Positions 17,499-26,802 of a DNA stretch of 64,000 nucleotides are shown piece by piece (the first letter of the stretch is position 1; each line of letters starts with the position of its first letter). Location of the stretch: positions 620,001-684,000 of the forward strand of contig NZ_CP049905.1 of assembly GCF_011305535.1 (NCBI RefSeq), read 5' to 3'. The position numbers and the translations under genes were made by a program. The notes beneath the pieces are model-generated. The model made no database searches, had not been told where the DNA came from, and worked only from the letters and a program-made list of their open reading frames with translations. The DNA is from Diaphorobacter sp. HDW4B (GTDB lineage Bacteria; Pseudomonadota; Gammaproteobacteria; Burkholderiales; Burkholderiaceae_C).

Positions 17499-18193
17499 AT
17501 CAAGACATGTCCATCGCGAGCCTGGTGCTCAATGCCAGCTGGGTGGTTCAACTCGTCATGCTTTTGCTGCTCGGTGTCTCCGTGGCAAGCTGGGCAGCCA
17601 TTTTCCGCAAGCTGTTTGCGCTCAAGCGCGTCAAGGAACTCAACGAAGAGTTCGAGCGCGACTTCTGGTCGGGCAACAGCCTCAATGACCTCTACGCCAG
17701 CGCCGCACAGAACGCCAAGCAGGCCGGCCCGATGGAACGCATCTTCGCCAGCGGCATGCGCGAATACCAGAAGCTGCGCGAGCGCCGCATCAGCGATCCC
17801 GGCACCCTGCTCGACGGCGCACGCCGCGCCATGCGCGCGAGCTTCCAGCGCGAGATGGACGTGGTCGAATCCAGCCTCTCGTTCCTTGGCTCCGTCGCAT
17901 CGGTCAGCCCGTACGTCGGTCTGTTCGGCACCGTCTGGGGGATCATGCACGCCTTCACCGGCTTCGCGGGCATGGAGCAAGTCACGCTCGCCAACGTCGC
18001 ACCAGGCATTGCCGAAGCGCTCGTGGCCACCGCCATCGGTCTGTTCGCCGCCATCCCGGCCGTGATCGCCTACAACCGTTTCGCGCGTGACATCGACCGC
18101 GTCGCCACCCATCAGGAAACCTTCATCGAAGAGTTCTCCAACATCCTGCAGCGCAACTTGGGCGGCCATCCCGGCACGTCCACCGGTCACTGA
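17495..18193 (+). CDS. tolQ: Tol-Pal system proton channel subunit TolQ
   Basis: A 232-residue inner-membrane protein. Three hydrophobic segments lie near residues 15-38, 130-155 and 172-195, with a long cytoplasmic loop between the first two, as in TolQ/ExbB/MotA proteins. Conserved GLFGTVWGIMHAF begins the second segment. With TolR it forms the stator that uses the proton gradient to drive TolA and maintain outer-membrane integrity during division. Genes ybgC-tolQ-tolR-tolA follow in order; tolB and pal are not found immediately downstream, which is unusual (a thioesterase gene follows instead). Confidence 0.96.
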   Translation: MNQDMSIASLVLNASWVVQLVMLLLLGVSVASWAAIFRKLFALKRVKELNEEFERDFWSGNSLNDLYASAAQNAKQAGPMERIFASGMREYQKLRERRISDPGTLLDGARRAMRASFQREMDVVESSLSFLGSVASVSPYVGLFGTVWGIMHAFTGFAGMEQVTLANVAPGIAEALVATAIGLFAAIPAVIAYNRFARDIDRVATHQETFIEEFSNILQRNLGGHPGTSTGH

Positions 18194-18210
18194 AGCGAAG
18201 GGACCAGAAC

Positions 18211-18639
18211 ATGCCCGCAATGGCTTCCCGAGGCGGTTCGCGTCGCCGCTCCATGAACGAGATCAACATGGTTCCGTTCATCGACGTGATGCTCGTGCTG
18301 CTCATCATCTTCATGGTCACCGCGCCCATGATGACGCCCAGCTCGGTGCCCGTGCCCTCTGTCGGCAAAGGCTCCAAGATGCCCAAGACCTTCGGTCAGG
18401 TCATCGTTCAGAAGGACGGCAGCTTGACGCTCAAGACCGACGGCAACGAACGCACCATCTCGCTGCAGGCGCTGGGCAATGCGGCCCGCACCTGGCAGAA
18501 GGATCAGGAAGAGGACACGCCCGTCCTGATTACCGCCGACAAGACCGTGAGTTATGAATCCGTGATGAAGGCCATGGACGCACTGCAGCGCGCAGGCGTA
18601 CAACGTGTCGGCCTCACCGTGAAATCGTCTGGCAACTGA
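18211..18639 (+). CDS. tolR: Tol-Pal system protein TolR
   Basis: A 142-residue protein with a short cytoplasmic N-terminus, one membrane helix containing the protonatable Asp in VPFIDVMLVLLIIFMV, and a periplasmic ExbD/TolR domain. AAGGGA precedes the ATG by 8 nt. It partners TolQ in the proton-driven stator acting on TolA. It begins 17 bp after tolQ and ends 34 bp before tolA. Confidence 0.95.
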   Translation: MPAMASRGGSRRRSMNEINMVPFIDVMLVLLIIFMVTAPMMTPSSVPVPSVGKGSKMPKTFGQVIVQKDGSLTLKTDGNERTISLQALGNAARTWQKDQEEDTPVLITADKTVSYESVMKAMDALQRAGVQRVGLTVKSSGN

Positions 18640-18673
18640 CCGATCAAGCAAGGTCCAGCCGCCCAATCTCTTA

Positions 18674-19852
18674 ATGCCATCCATCAAAGAACGCGACCAA
18701 TTTGCCCCGCCCCGTCCACCCGGACGAATGCGCGCAGTTGCACTCGCAGTGCTCGCCCATGCCGTGCTGATTGGCGCGCTCACCTGGGGCATCAACTGGA
18801 AGAAGAGTTCCGACGCCCCCGCCACGGAGGCCGAACTGTGGGCAGCTTTGCCGCAGCAAGCCGCACCGCGCGCCGTCGAGCCATCGCCGCCCCCACCGCC
18901 CGAGCCAAAGCCAACCCCCAGGCCAACGCCCACTCCGCCGCCACCACCACCTCCGCCCCCTCCTCCACCGCCGCCACCCAAGCAGCAGGTGCAGCCCGAC
19001 ACGCACGAGGCCGACATCGCCTTGGAGCGCAAGAAAAAGCGCGAAGAAGAGGAAAAGGAAAAGAAGAAACAACAGCAATTGCAGCTCGAAAAAGAGCGCA
19101 AGGAGAAGGAGCGCAAGGAAGAAGCCGAACAGGAACGCAAGGAGCGTCTTGAGGAGCAAAAGCGCGAGAAGCTCGAGCAGCAGAAAAAGGACAAGCTGGA
19201 GCAGCAAAAGAAGGACAAGGCAGAAAAGGAAAAAGAAAGAGAAAAGGCCGAGCGCGAGAAGGACCGCAAGGAACAGCTCGAACGCGAAAAAGACAAGAAG
19301 GAACAGGCCGAAAAAGACCGCAAGGACAAGGCCGAGAAGGCTGAAAAAGCTGCTGCAGAAAAGGCTGAGAAAGCCGAAAAGGCAGCAAAAGCAGCCAAGG
19401 CCGCCGACGACAAGAAAAAGGCCGACGCCGCAGCCGCCAAGGCTGCCGATGCACAGCGTGCCGCCAATCTGGCCCGAATGGCAGGCATGGCCGGAGCCAG
19501 CGGCGGTGCCAGCGCGACAGGATCGGCCACGCACAATGCAGGTCCTGGCGGCAGCAGTGGTGGCGGCGCTGGAGGCTCCGGTCCTTCCTCAGGTTACGGC
19601 GGAAAGGTCGCAGCCAAGGTGCGTCCGAACATCGTGTTCCCGGACGCCATCTCGGGCAATCCTCGCGCGGAGGTGGAAGTCCGCGCGTCACCAGACGGCA
19701 CGATCGTCGGTGCACGCCTGGTCCGAGCCAGCGGGAATCCGGCATGGGATCAAGCGGTGCTTCGAGCCATCGACAAAACCGATACCCTGCCAAAGGACAC
19801 TGATGGGCGGGTTCCATCCACCCTGCTTCTCATCTTCCGCCCCAACGACTGA
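18674..19852 (+). CDS. tolA: Cell envelope integrity protein TolA
   Basis: 392 residues. One N-terminal membrane anchor (about 17-36) is followed by a proline tract (about 73-105), then a Lys/Glu/Ala-rich alpha-helical rod of roughly 170 residues with many KEKE, KDK and AEKA repeats. A Gly/Ser-rich hinge (about 275-312) and a C-terminal TolA/TonB-like domain (about 315-392) end the chain. TolA spans the periplasm and links TolQR to Pal and the outer membrane. The proline tract before the rod is a lineage feature. The nearly homopolymeric codons make this stretch prone to spurious long frames on both strands. Confidence 0.94.
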   Translation: MPSIKERDQFAPPRPPGRMRAVALAVLAHAVLIGALTWGINWKKSSDAPATEAELWAALPQQAAPRAVEPSPPPPPEPKPTPRPTPTPPPPPPPPPPPPPPPKQQVQPDTHEADIALERKKKREEEEKEKKKQQQLQLEKERKEKERKEEAEQERKERLEEQKREKLEQQKKDKLEQQKKDKAEKEKEREKAEREKDRKEQLEREKDKKEQAEKDRKDKAEKAEKAAAEKAEKAEKAAKAAKAADDKKKADAAAAKAADAQRAANLARMAGMAGASGGASATGSATHNAGPGGSSGGGAGGSGPSSGYGGKVAAKVRPNIVFPDAISGNPRAEVEVRASPDGTIVGARLVRASGNPAWDQAVLRAIDKTDTLPKDTDGRVPSTLLLIFRPND

Positions 19853-19875
19853 GCCATCAGGATCAAGTCATGCCG

Positions 19876-19907
19876 AAACGGGACTCCTTCGCGGGTCCCG
19901 TTTTCTT
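19876..19907 (+). terminator. Intrinsic terminator after tolA
   Basis: AAACGGGAC (19876-19884) pairs with GTCCCGTTT (19895-19903), loop 10 nt; the T-rich run TTTTCTTTT follows from 19901. It lies 24 bp after the tolA stop and closes the ybgC-tol unit. Confidence 0.75.
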
Positions 19908-19926
19908 TTGGCCTCCCGCTAAACTC

Positions 19927-20370
19927 ATGGCGTCCATCACAAACAAGACAAACGGAACCATGAGACAACGCATAGAAGAAAGCTTCGCCGCACAAGGCCT
20001 GATGACGACATTGGGCGCGCGCATTCTGCATGTGGAAGACGGCGAAGTGCACATCGAACTCCCCTTCTCCAAAGCTGTGACGCAGCAGCTCGGCTATGTA
20101 CATGCGGGGGCGGTCACCAGCGTGCTCGACAGTGCCTGCGGTTACGCGGCGCTGACCAAGGCTCCGGCCGATCACGAGGTCGTCACTGCGGAGTTCAAGA
20201 TCAACCTGATGCGCCCTGCCATCGGTGAGCGCTTCATCGCCATCGGCAAGGTGCAGAACGCGGGCAAGATGCTGACCGTCTGCACAGGCGAGGTGCGCTC
20301 CGTCGCGCAGGATGGTACGCAGAAAGTGGTGGCGCTGATGCAGGCCACGGTGGTGAATGTGAAGCGCTGA
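19927..20370 (+). CDS. PaaI-family hotdog thioesterase
   Basis: 147 residues from ATG 19927; ATG 19960 (MRQRIEES, 136 residues) is an equally possible start. Earlier in-frame codons overlap the tolA terminator and are rejected. Seen: a hotdog fold with GYVHAGAVTSVLDSACGYAAL, close to the PaaI signature with its HxG and a Asp/Ser acid region, and EFKINLMRP. PaaI-type enzymes hydrolyse phenylacetyl- or other acyl-CoA esters. The substrate is not evident. As it follows a terminator it needs its own promoter, and none is obvious. Confidence 0.85.
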   Translation: MASITNKTNGTMRQRIEESFAAQGLMTTLGARILHVEDGEVHIELPFSKAVTQQLGYVHAGAVTSVLDSACGYAALTKAPADHEVVTAEFKINLMRPAIGERFIAIGKVQNAGKMLTVCTGEVRSVAQDGTQKVVALMQATVVNVKR

Positions 20371-20395
20371 CGCCGTCAACGAACCGCGACGACGC

Positions 20396-21322
20396 TCACT
20401 CGCGAACGTGGCCGTCCTGCTCGCTCACGCGGGTCAGTCGCTCGCCATTGCGGTAGACGATCTGCAGACCGTGCTCCGGCTCCCATTCGCAGTTGCAGGT
20501 CAGCACGACATGGATGGAGGGCTCACCAACACCATCACTATCGCCCTCGTCCTTCACGATGTCGATGGACTGGCAATCGACATATGGCCAGATGGCATCC
20601 GGATCGGTGAGCGCGGCCATGGCGTGGTCGGCCTCGGTCGTCAGGTCGATCATCGAGAGAAAGTTCTGGCAGTTTTCGAGCACGGCTGGAGCGGCTCTTG
20701 ATCGGTCCTGCGCGTTCAGTCTCAGGAAATTTTCCATGGCCGCATCGATGGCAGACGCGTCTGCTGCGCTCACGTCCATCAATTGCACGGGCAAGGATAG
20801 TCCATCGAAAAATGGGACTGCAATGGGCTCGGCCTCCCAGAAATCGCCGTACTCATCGGGCTGCAGCGTGCCGAGCGTCCGGGTGTCGAATGGCACAGCC
20901 TTGGTTCTGGGCACCGGCGGCACATAGCGGCCTGTGAAAGAACGGAAGATGCGCAGCCGCTCCTCTTCCGCCATGTCCAGCTTGCACAGCGCACGCACCT
21001 CCTGCATATTGGTTTTGACGGTACCCTCGGTCGTGTCGATCTCGAAAGATATGACCGGATCAAGCGCCGTGATCCTGATGCCGAGATACTGGATCGCCGC
21101 AGGCAGACGTATTCGAGACTCCGCCAAAGGCCGCGCCACGACGAGCACATAACTCACGTCTTCGCCTGATTCCGGCGTGGAGAACCACTTGGGATGCGAA
21201 GGAAGGATGGCTGCGAGCGCGGTGCGATCCGCATTGCAAGCGGCGACGTGGTCGCGCACAAAGGCATCGATTGGCTCAGGCGGACCACCTAACATGTCCC
21301 TCAGCAGCATGAACGCTTCCAT
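20396..21322 (-). CDS. Hypothetical protein, possible DUF6985-type C-terminal domain
   Basis: A 308-residue soluble acidic protein without signal peptide or membrane segment. The N-terminal 70 residues look like a helical module (MLLRDMLGGPPEPIDAF). The C-terminal 100 residues contain WPYVDCQSIDIV, a beta stretch VVLTCNCEWEPEHGLQIVY and GERLTRVSEQDGH. I associate this pattern with the DUF6985 group of uncharacterised proteins, from memory only. No catalytic motif is visible. Convergent with the thioesterase (25-bp gap); the MFS gene lies upstream with its terminator between them. Confidence 0.65.
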   Translation of the reverse strand: MEAFMLLRDMLGGPPEPIDAFVRDHVAACNADRTALAAILPSHPKWFSTPESGEDVSYVLVVARPLAESRIRLPAAIQYLGIRITALDPVISFEIDTTEGTVKTNMQEVRALCKLDMAEEERLRIFRSFTGRYVPPVPRTKAVPFDTRTLGTLQPDEYGDFWEAEPIAVPFFDGLSLPVQLMDVSAADASAIDAAMENFLRLNAQDRSRAAPAVLENCQNFLSMIDLTTEADHAMAALTDPDAIWPYVDCQSIDIVKDEGDSDGVGEPSIHVVLTCNCEWEPEHGLQIVYRNGERLTRVSEQDGHVRE

Positions 21323-21352
21323 ATTCGCTCCCGTGATTCGGCCAAAGAAAAA

Positions 21353-21378
21353 GAGCGTCCATTGTGGACGCTCCTTTT
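21353..21378 (-). terminator. Intrinsic terminator of the MFS gene
   Basis: GAGCGTCCA (21353-21361) pairs with TGGACGCTC (21365-21373), loop TTG. Read leftward, it is followed by TTTTTC, 40 bp after the MFS stop. Confidence 0.75.
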
Positions 21379-21412
21379 GGGTAGATACCTCAGCAAACCG
21401 AAGTCGCAGCGA

Positions 21413-22747
21413 TCAAGCCTCGCGCTGCTCCAGCACGTGGTTGATGCGCAGTGCCAGCAGCGTGCAGACCACGGCGGACAGCAGGTACAGCGACACCGCG
21501 ATCAGACCGAACTTCGCCGACAGGCCAAGTGCGACCAGCGGTGCAAAAGCCGCGCCGATCAGCCATGCCAGATCGTTGGACAGCGCCGCGCCGGTGTAGC
21601 GGAAGTGCGATGTGAAGTTGTTGGTCACCGTGCCCGAGGACTGGCCATACGACAGGCCGAGCAGGATGAAGCCCACCAGAATGAAGATGTTGTTGCCAGT
21701 CGGGCCTGCCTTGAGCAGAAACGGAGCCGCCAGACTGAACACGCCGATCAGCACGGCCATGGTGCCCAGCAGGTTGCGGCGGCCCACCTTGTCGGCCAGC
21801 GTGCCGGAGATCACGATGGCACCGGCGGCAAACACCGCGCCCACCATCTGCACATTCAACACATCGACCATGGATTGCTCGGAGTACATCGAGATCCACG
21901 ACAGCGGGAACACCGTCACCAGATGGAACAGCGCCAGGCTGGCCAGCGCTGCGAAAGCGCCCAGCAGCACGCTGGTGCCCTGGTTGCTCATCACCTCGGT
22001 CACGCTCACGGGCTCGAGTTCGCGGGCCTGCAGCGCGTCGGCATACGACTGACCGACCACCAGACGCAAGCGGGCAAACAGCGCCACCACGTTGATCGCA
22101 AAGGCGACGAAGAAGGGGAAGCGCCAGCCCCAGTCAAGGAACTCGCTCACCGGCAGGCTGCTGTACAGATAGGCGAACAGCGCGGCGGCGATGATGAAGC
22201 CAAGCGGCGCGCCGAGCTGACCGATCATGGCGTACCAGCCGCGCTTGTCCTTGGGCACGCCCATGGCCAGCAGCGACGGCAGACCGTCCCACGAGCCGCC
22301 GAGCGCCAGACCCTGACCGATGCGCAGCGCCACCAGCACGGCGATGGCAGTAGAACCGGCCGATTCATAGGTCGGCAGGAAAGCCATGCCCACCGTGCAG
22401 ACGCCCAGCGTCAGCATGGACAGCGACAGCTTGGTGCCACGCCCCCAGCGCCGCTGAACCGCCATGCCGATGGCAGTGCCGACCGGACGCGCCACAAAGG
22501 CCAGCGCGAAGATGGCAAAGGCCATCAGCGTGCCGTCCAGTCGGGACATGAAGGGGAACAACGTGAACGGAAAAACCAGAACGCAGGCGATACCGAAAAC
22601 GAAGAAGTCGAAATATTCGGATGAACGCCCGATGATCACGCCGACGGCGATTTCATTGGGTGTGACATCCTCGTCCGTGTGGGCACGCGAAAGAGAGTTG
22701 GCGTCTTCAACGCGTGGCACGGAATAGGCTACGGAACCGCTGCTCAT
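21413..22747 (-). CDS. MFS transporter, metabolite:H+ symporter (MHS) type
   Basis: A 444-residue inner-membrane carrier with 12 hydrophobic segments. The first helix begins IIGRSSEYFDFFVFGIA, the form usual in MHS members (ShiA, ProP, KgtP), and the loop after helix 2 reads RPVGTAIGMAVQRRWGRGTKL. MHS carriers import organic acids such as shikimate, dicarboxylates or betaine with H+. The substrate is not predictable here because no catabolic genes adjoin. Its 5' leader carries a small hairpin (22770-22785). The stop is followed by a terminator at 21353-21378. Confidence 0.88.
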   Translation of the reverse strand: MSSGSVAYSVPRVEDANSLSRAHTDEDVTPNEIAVGVIIGRSSEYFDFFVFGIACVLVFPFTLFPFMSRLDGTLMAFAIFALAFVARPVGTAIGMAVQRRWGRGTKLSLSMLTLGVCTVGMAFLPTYESAGSTAIAVLVALRIGQGLALGGSWDGLPSLLAMGVPKDKRGWYAMIGQLGAPLGFIIAAALFAYLYSSLPVSEFLDWGWRFPFFVAFAINVVALFARLRLVVGQSYADALQARELEPVSVTEVMSNQGTSVLLGAFAALASLALFHLVTVFPLSWISMYSEQSMVDVLNVQMVGAVFAAGAIVISGTLADKVGRRNLLGTMAVLIGVFSLAAPFLLKAGPTGNNIFILVGFILLGLSYGQSSGTVTNNFTSHFRYTGAALSNDLAWLIGAAFAPLVALGLSAKFGLIAVSLYLLSAVVCTLLALRINHVLEQREA

Positions 22748-23084
22748 CTAAATGCTCCTTGCTCCAGATCTGACATTTTTGTCAGGCCTCACTGCGGCGT
22801 TCGTGCTCACCGCGATAATGAGAGACCTGACGCAGTTCTACACCTGCGGTATTGCCGCCACAAGTCCGCAAACACTGACATTCTCGAAGGGAAAACCCTA
22901 GATCTTTGTCAGCCTTTTGCTCTTTTGAGACGACAAAACGCCTGTAAGTCCTTGTCCCACTTGATATTGGACAAATTGTCCAATCGACATATTTGGTATC
23001 GGGTTTACAGTCTCGGATGTCCAGTAATCCGCGTTATCACTCAGGGGATTAACCCTGAGCCGCGCGACTTTGACCAATCCAAAC
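22748..23084. promoter_or_regulatory. Divergent promoter region between the MFS gene and cyoABCD
   Basis: These 337 bp hold no credible gene. Three inverted repeats stand out: CTGACA (22770-22775) / TGTCAG (22780-22785) in the MFS leader; a perfect 19-bp palindrome (22966-22984); and CTCAGGG (23040-23046) / CCCTGAG (23053-23059), 26 bp before the cyoA ATG. No clear Shine-Dalgarno precedes cyoA. Confidence 0.5.
22966..22984. promoter_or_regulatory. 19-bp perfect palindrome upstream of cyoABCD; candidate operator
   Basis: ATTGGACAA (22966-22974) and TTGTCCAAT (22976-22984) are exact reverse complements about a single central A. It lies 100 bp upstream of the cyoA ATG. I do not recognise the regulator; neither the FNR consensus (TTGAT-N4-ATCAA) nor a known NsrR site fits. 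Confidence 0.55.
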
Positions 23085-24131
23085 ATGTCCAAAACCAAGG
23101 AAACCCGCAGTCCCGCATGGCTGGGCGCGGCAGCTTTGACAGCCCTTCTCACGGGTTGCAGCAAGGCCGTCGTGCTCAACCCTGCCGGCGATATCGCTGC
23201 TCAGCAGGGGCAACTGGTGATCACAGCCACGCTGCTGATGCTCATCATCATTGTTCCAGTGATCTTTTTGACGCTGCTGTTCGCCTGGAAATACCGCCAG
23301 TCCAACACCGAAGCGCGCTATGAACCTGAATGGCACCACTCCACCAGCCTCGAACTGGTGATCTGGACCGTTCCGCTTTTGATCATCATCGCCCTCGGCG
23401 CGCTCACCTGGATCAGCACCCACAAGCTGGACCCATATCGCCCGCTGGACCGCGTCTCGGCCACCAAGGCGCTGGACCCCAATGTCAAGCCGCTGGAAAT
23501 CCAGGTCGTGTCGCTGGACTGGAAGTGGCTGTTCTTCTACCCCGAGCAAGGCATTGCGACGGTCAATGAAGTGGCGGCTCCCGTGGATCGCCCGATCGTC
23601 TTCAAGCTGACCTCGGCCAACACCATGAACGCGTTCTACGTTCCCGATCTGGCCGGCATGATCTACACCATGCCCGGCATGCAGACCGAGCTGAACGCCG
23701 TGATCAACCGCACTGGCGAATTCAAGGGCATGTCCTCGCACTACAGCGGCGCTGGCTTTGCCGGCATGCACTTCAAGTTCAAGGGTCTGTCCGATCAGGA
23801 CTTCGACCACTGGGTCATCCAGGCCAAGAACGAAGGCAAGCCGCTCGACCCAGCAACCTACCTGAACTTGGCCAAGCCCAGCGAGCGCAACCCCGTGGAG
23901 CGCTTCTCCACCGTGGCCGATGGCCTGTACAACAAGGTCCTGAACCGCTGCGTCGAAGAAGGCAAGATGTGCATGCACCACATGATGGCCATCGACGAAA
24001 TGGGTGGCGAGGCCTACATCAAGGCCGCTGGCCTGAACCTTCCTCAGGACGTGTGCACGGTCCAGAACGCTGACAGCGTTGTCGCCCTGCTGGACCAGCA
24101 GCGCGCACAAGCCGCAGCTGTCGTGCAGTAA
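23085..24131 (+). CDS. cyoA: Cytochrome bo3 ubiquinol oxidase subunit II
   Basis: 348 residues from ATG 23085; an in-frame TTG at 23070 would add 5 residues. The N-terminus is a lipoprotein signal with lipobox LLTGC, as in E. coli CyoA. Two membrane helices follow (about 45-67 and 88-110), then a periplasmic cupredoxin domain. The CuA ligand set of cytochrome c oxidases (CxxxC...H...M) is missing, so this is a quinol rather than cytochrome c oxidase. The C-terminal 80 residues are the COX_ARM-like tail seen in CyoA. First gene of cyoABCD. Confidence 0.95.
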   Translation: MSKTKETRSPAWLGAAALTALLTGCSKAVVLNPAGDIAAQQGQLVITATLLMLIIIVPVIFLTLLFAWKYRQSNTEARYEPEWHHSTSLELVIWTVPLLIIIALGALTWISTHKLDPYRPLDRVSATKALDPNVKPLEIQVVSLDWKWLFFYPEQGIATVNEVAAPVDRPIVFKLTSANTMNAFYVPDLAGMIYTMPGMQTELNAVINRTGEFKGMSSHYSGAGFAGMHFKFKGLSDQDFDHWVIQAKNEGKPLDPATYLNLAKPSERNPVERFSTVADGLYNKVLNRCVEEGKMCMHHMMAIDEMGGEAYIKAAGLNLPQDVCTVQNADSVVALLDQQRAQAAAVVQ

Positions 24132-24155
24132 CGTAGAAAAGAAGAGACTCAACAA

Positions 24156-26168
24156 ATGGTGTCTGAACAAACAACCCCGGCAGCACACTGGCTGCTCGGA
24201 CGAATCACATGGGATCAGATTCCCATGACGCATGAGCCGATCGTGCTCATGACCTTCATCGCAGTGGTGCTCGGCGGCCTCGTCGTCATGGGTGGCATCA
24301 CCAAGTTCCGCCTCTGGGGTCCGCTCTGGAAGGATTGGCTCACGTCGATCGACCACAAGAAGATCGGGATCATGTACATGATTCTGGGCCTCGTCATGTT
24401 CCTGCGCGGCTTCGCCGATGCGGTCATGATGCGTCTGCAGCAGTCCATGGCCTTTGGCGACAACATGGGCTACCTGCCGCCTCACCACTACGACCAGATC
24501 TTCACCGCCCACGGCGTGATCATGATCTTCTTCGTGGCGATGCCTTTCGTGACGGGCCTGATGAATTATCTGGTTCCGCTGCAGATCGGCGCACGCGACG
24601 TGTCGTTCCCGTTCCTCAACAACTTCAGCTTCTGGATGACCACCGGCGGCGCCATCCTGGTGATGATCTCGCTGTTCCTCGGCGAGTTCTCCACCTCCGG
24701 CTGGCTGGCGCTGTCCAATCTGGGGCACCAGAGTGGAAGCACGGGTCTTGATTACTACATCTGGGGCCTGCAGGTCGCGGGTGTCGGCACGACCTTATCG
24801 GGTATCAACCTGATCGTCACCATCATCAAGATGCGCGCGCCCGGCATGAACCTGATGAAGATGCCCGTCTTCACATGGACTGCCCTGTGCACCAACGCAC
24901 TGATCGTCGCCTCCTTCCCGATCCTGACCGCAGCGCTCGTGCTGATGTCGCTGGACCGCTATGTCGGCACGCACTTCTTCTCGAACGACTTCGGCGGCAA
25001 CCCGATGTTGTACGTGAACCTGATCTGGATCTGGGGCCACCCCGAGGTCTACATCCTGATCCTGCCTTGCTTCGGCGTGTTCTCGGAAATCGTGGCCACG
25101 TTCTCGCGCAAGCGTCTGTTCGGCTACACCTCGATGGTGTACGCGACCGTGTGTATCACGATCCTGTCCTACCTCGTCTGGCTGCACCACTTCTTCACGA
25201 TGGGCTCCGGCGCGAGCGTGAATACCTTCTTCGGCATCACGACGATGATCATCTCGATCCCCACGGGCGCGAAGATCTTCAACTGGCTGTTCACCATGTA
25301 CCGCGGTCGCATCCGCTTCACGGTGCCCATGCTGTGGACCATCGGCTTCATGGTCACGTTCGCCATCGGCGGCATGACCGGCGTGCTGCTGGCTGTGCCA
25401 CCTGCCGACTTCGTGCTGCACAACTCGCTGTTCCTGATCGCTCACTTCCACAACGTGATCATCGGCGGCGTGGTGTTCGCCGTGTTCGCCGGTATCAACT
25501 ACTGGTATCCAAAGGCTTTCGGCTACCGTCTGGTCGAATCCTGGGGCCGCGCATCGTTCTGGTTCTGGCTGGTGGGCTTCTGGGTCGCGTTCACGCCCCT
25601 GTACATTCTCGGCCTGATGGGCGTGACACGTCGCGCCAACCACTTCGAAGATCCTTCGCTGCAAATCTGGTTCATCATCGCCGCTCTGGGCGCTGGTCTG
25701 ATCGCCTGCGGTATCGCCTGCTTCTTCATCCAGATCGGTGTTTCCTTCTGGAAGCGCAAGGAACTGGCCGACGAAACCGGTGACCCATGGGATGGCCGTA
25801 CGCTGGAATGGGCTACCTCGTCGCCTCCTCCACAGTACAACTTCGCTTTCACACCCGTGGTGTACGAAATCGATGCCTGGACCGACATGAAGAAGCACGG
25901 CTACAAGCGTCCGCTGACAGGTTTCCAGCCCATCCACATGCCTGCCAATACCGGCGCTGGCGTGGTGATCGGTGCGCTGTCCACGATCCTCGGCTTTGCG
26001 CTGATCTGGCACATGTGGCCGCTGGCGATCGCATCGTTCGCCGCGACCGTGCTGGCCTCGATCATCCATACCTTCAACTACAAGCGTGACTACTACATCC
26101 CTGCAGCCGAAGTGGCCGCAACGGAAGAACTTCGCACGCAACAGCTTGCCCACGCAAGCCACGCATAA
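24156..26168 (+). CDS. cyoB: Cytochrome bo3 ubiquinol oxidase subunit I
   Basis: A 670-residue heme-copper oxidase catalytic subunit with about 15 membrane helices. It reduces O2 to water with ubiquinol electrons and pumps protons. Seen: the low-spin heme ligand region [14 protein letters not shown], the CuB/Tyr cross-link motif [12 protein letters not shown], the HH pair in [12 protein letters not shown], and the last heme ligands in [16 protein letters not shown]. Length equals that of E. coli CyoB. It lies 24 bp after cyoA. Confidence 0.97.
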   Translation: MVSEQTTPAAHWLLGRITWDQIPMTHEPIVLMTFIAVVLGGLVVMGGITKFRLWGPLWKDWLTSIDHKKIGIMYMILGLVMFLRGFADAVMMRLQQSMAFGDNMGYLPPHHYDQIFTAHGVIMIFFVAMPFVTGLMNYLVPLQIGARDVSFPFLNNFSFWMTTGGAILVMISLFLGEFSTSGWLALSNLGHQSGSTGLDYYIWGLQVAGVGTTLSGINLIVTIIKMRAPGMNLMKMPVFTWTALCTNALIVASFPILTAALVLMSLDRYVGTHFFSNDFGGNPMLYVNLIWIWGHPEVYILILPCFGVFSEIVATFSRKRLFGYTSMVYATVCITILSYLVWLHHFFTMGSGASVNTFFGITTMIISIPTGAKIFNWLFTMYRGRIRFTVPMLWTIGFMVTFAIGGMTGVLLAVPPADFVLHNSLFLIAHFHNVIIGGVVFAVFAGINYWYPKAFGYRLVESWGRASFWFWLVGFWVAFTPLYILGLMGVTRRANHFEDPSLQIWFIIAALGAGLIACGIACFFIQIGVSFWKRKELADETGDPWDGRTLEWATSSPPPQYNFAFTPVVYEIDAWTDMKKHGYKRPLTGFQPIHMPANTGAGVVIGALSTILGFALIWHMWPLAIASFAATVLASIIHTFNYKRDYYIPAAEVAATEELRTQQLAHASHA

Positions 26169-26184
26169 GGCGGAGATTCAAACG

Positions 26185-26802
26185 ATGTCCAATACACATA
26201 CCGCCGCACTGGGCCAGCGCGAATACCACCTCGCGCACGAGCCCCATCCAGAAAACGGCACCGCTCTGGGCTTCTGGCTCTATTTGATGAGCGACTGCCT
26301 GATCTTTGCGGCCCTGTTCGCCACCTTCGGCGTGCTGGGTCACAACTACGCCGCCGGCCCTACGGGCAAGGAATTGTTCGATCTGTCGCTCGTGGCGATC
26401 AACACGGCCTTCCTGCTGCTGTCGTCGATCACCTTCGGCTTCGCCATGCTGCAAAAGCAGCAGAACAAAAAGGGCGGCACGCTGTTCTGGCTGGCCATCA
26501 CCGGCCTGTTCGGTCTGGCGTTCCTGTGCGTCGAACTCTATGAGTTCCAGCACATGATCCATGAAGGCGCAGGCCCGACACGCAGCGCTTTCACCTCGTC
26601 GTTCTTCACGCTGGTGGGCACCCACGGTATCCACGTGACCTTCGGCCTGATCTGGCTGGTGACTCTGATGATCCAGATCTCCAAGCACGGTCTCAACCCT
26701 GCCAACAACCGCCGTCTGATGTGCCTGTCGATGTTCTGGCACTTCTTGGACGTGGTCTGGATCGGCGTTTTCACATTCGTTTATCTGATGGGGGTGCTCT
26801 GA
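26185..26802 (+). CDS. cyoC: Cytochrome bo3 ubiquinol oxidase subunit III
   Basis: 205 residues from ATG 26185; an upstream in-frame start at 26086 would overlap cyoB and is rejected. GGAG lies 8 nt upstream. It has five membrane helices of the COX3 family, with GFWLYLMSDCLIFAALFATF in helix 1 and the closing FWHFLDVVWIGVFTFVY. It stabilises subunit I. The stop overlaps the cyoD start (TGATG at 26800-26804). Confidence 0.95.
   Translation: MSNTHTAALGQREYHLAHEPHPENGTALGFWLYLMSDCLIFAALFATFGVLGHNYAAGPTGKELFDLSLVAINTAFLLLSSITFGFAMLQKQQNKKGGTLFWLAITGLFGLAFLCVELYEFQHMIHEGAGPTRSAFTSSFFTLVGTHGIHVTFGLIWLVTLMIQISKHGLNPANNRRLMCLSMFWHFLDVVWIGVFTFVYLMGVL

Noticed and set aside
24795-26162. 455-residue frame antisense to cyoB
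   Set aside because: Shadow frame with low-complexity His/Asp/Glu composition; cyoB is complete on the other strand.
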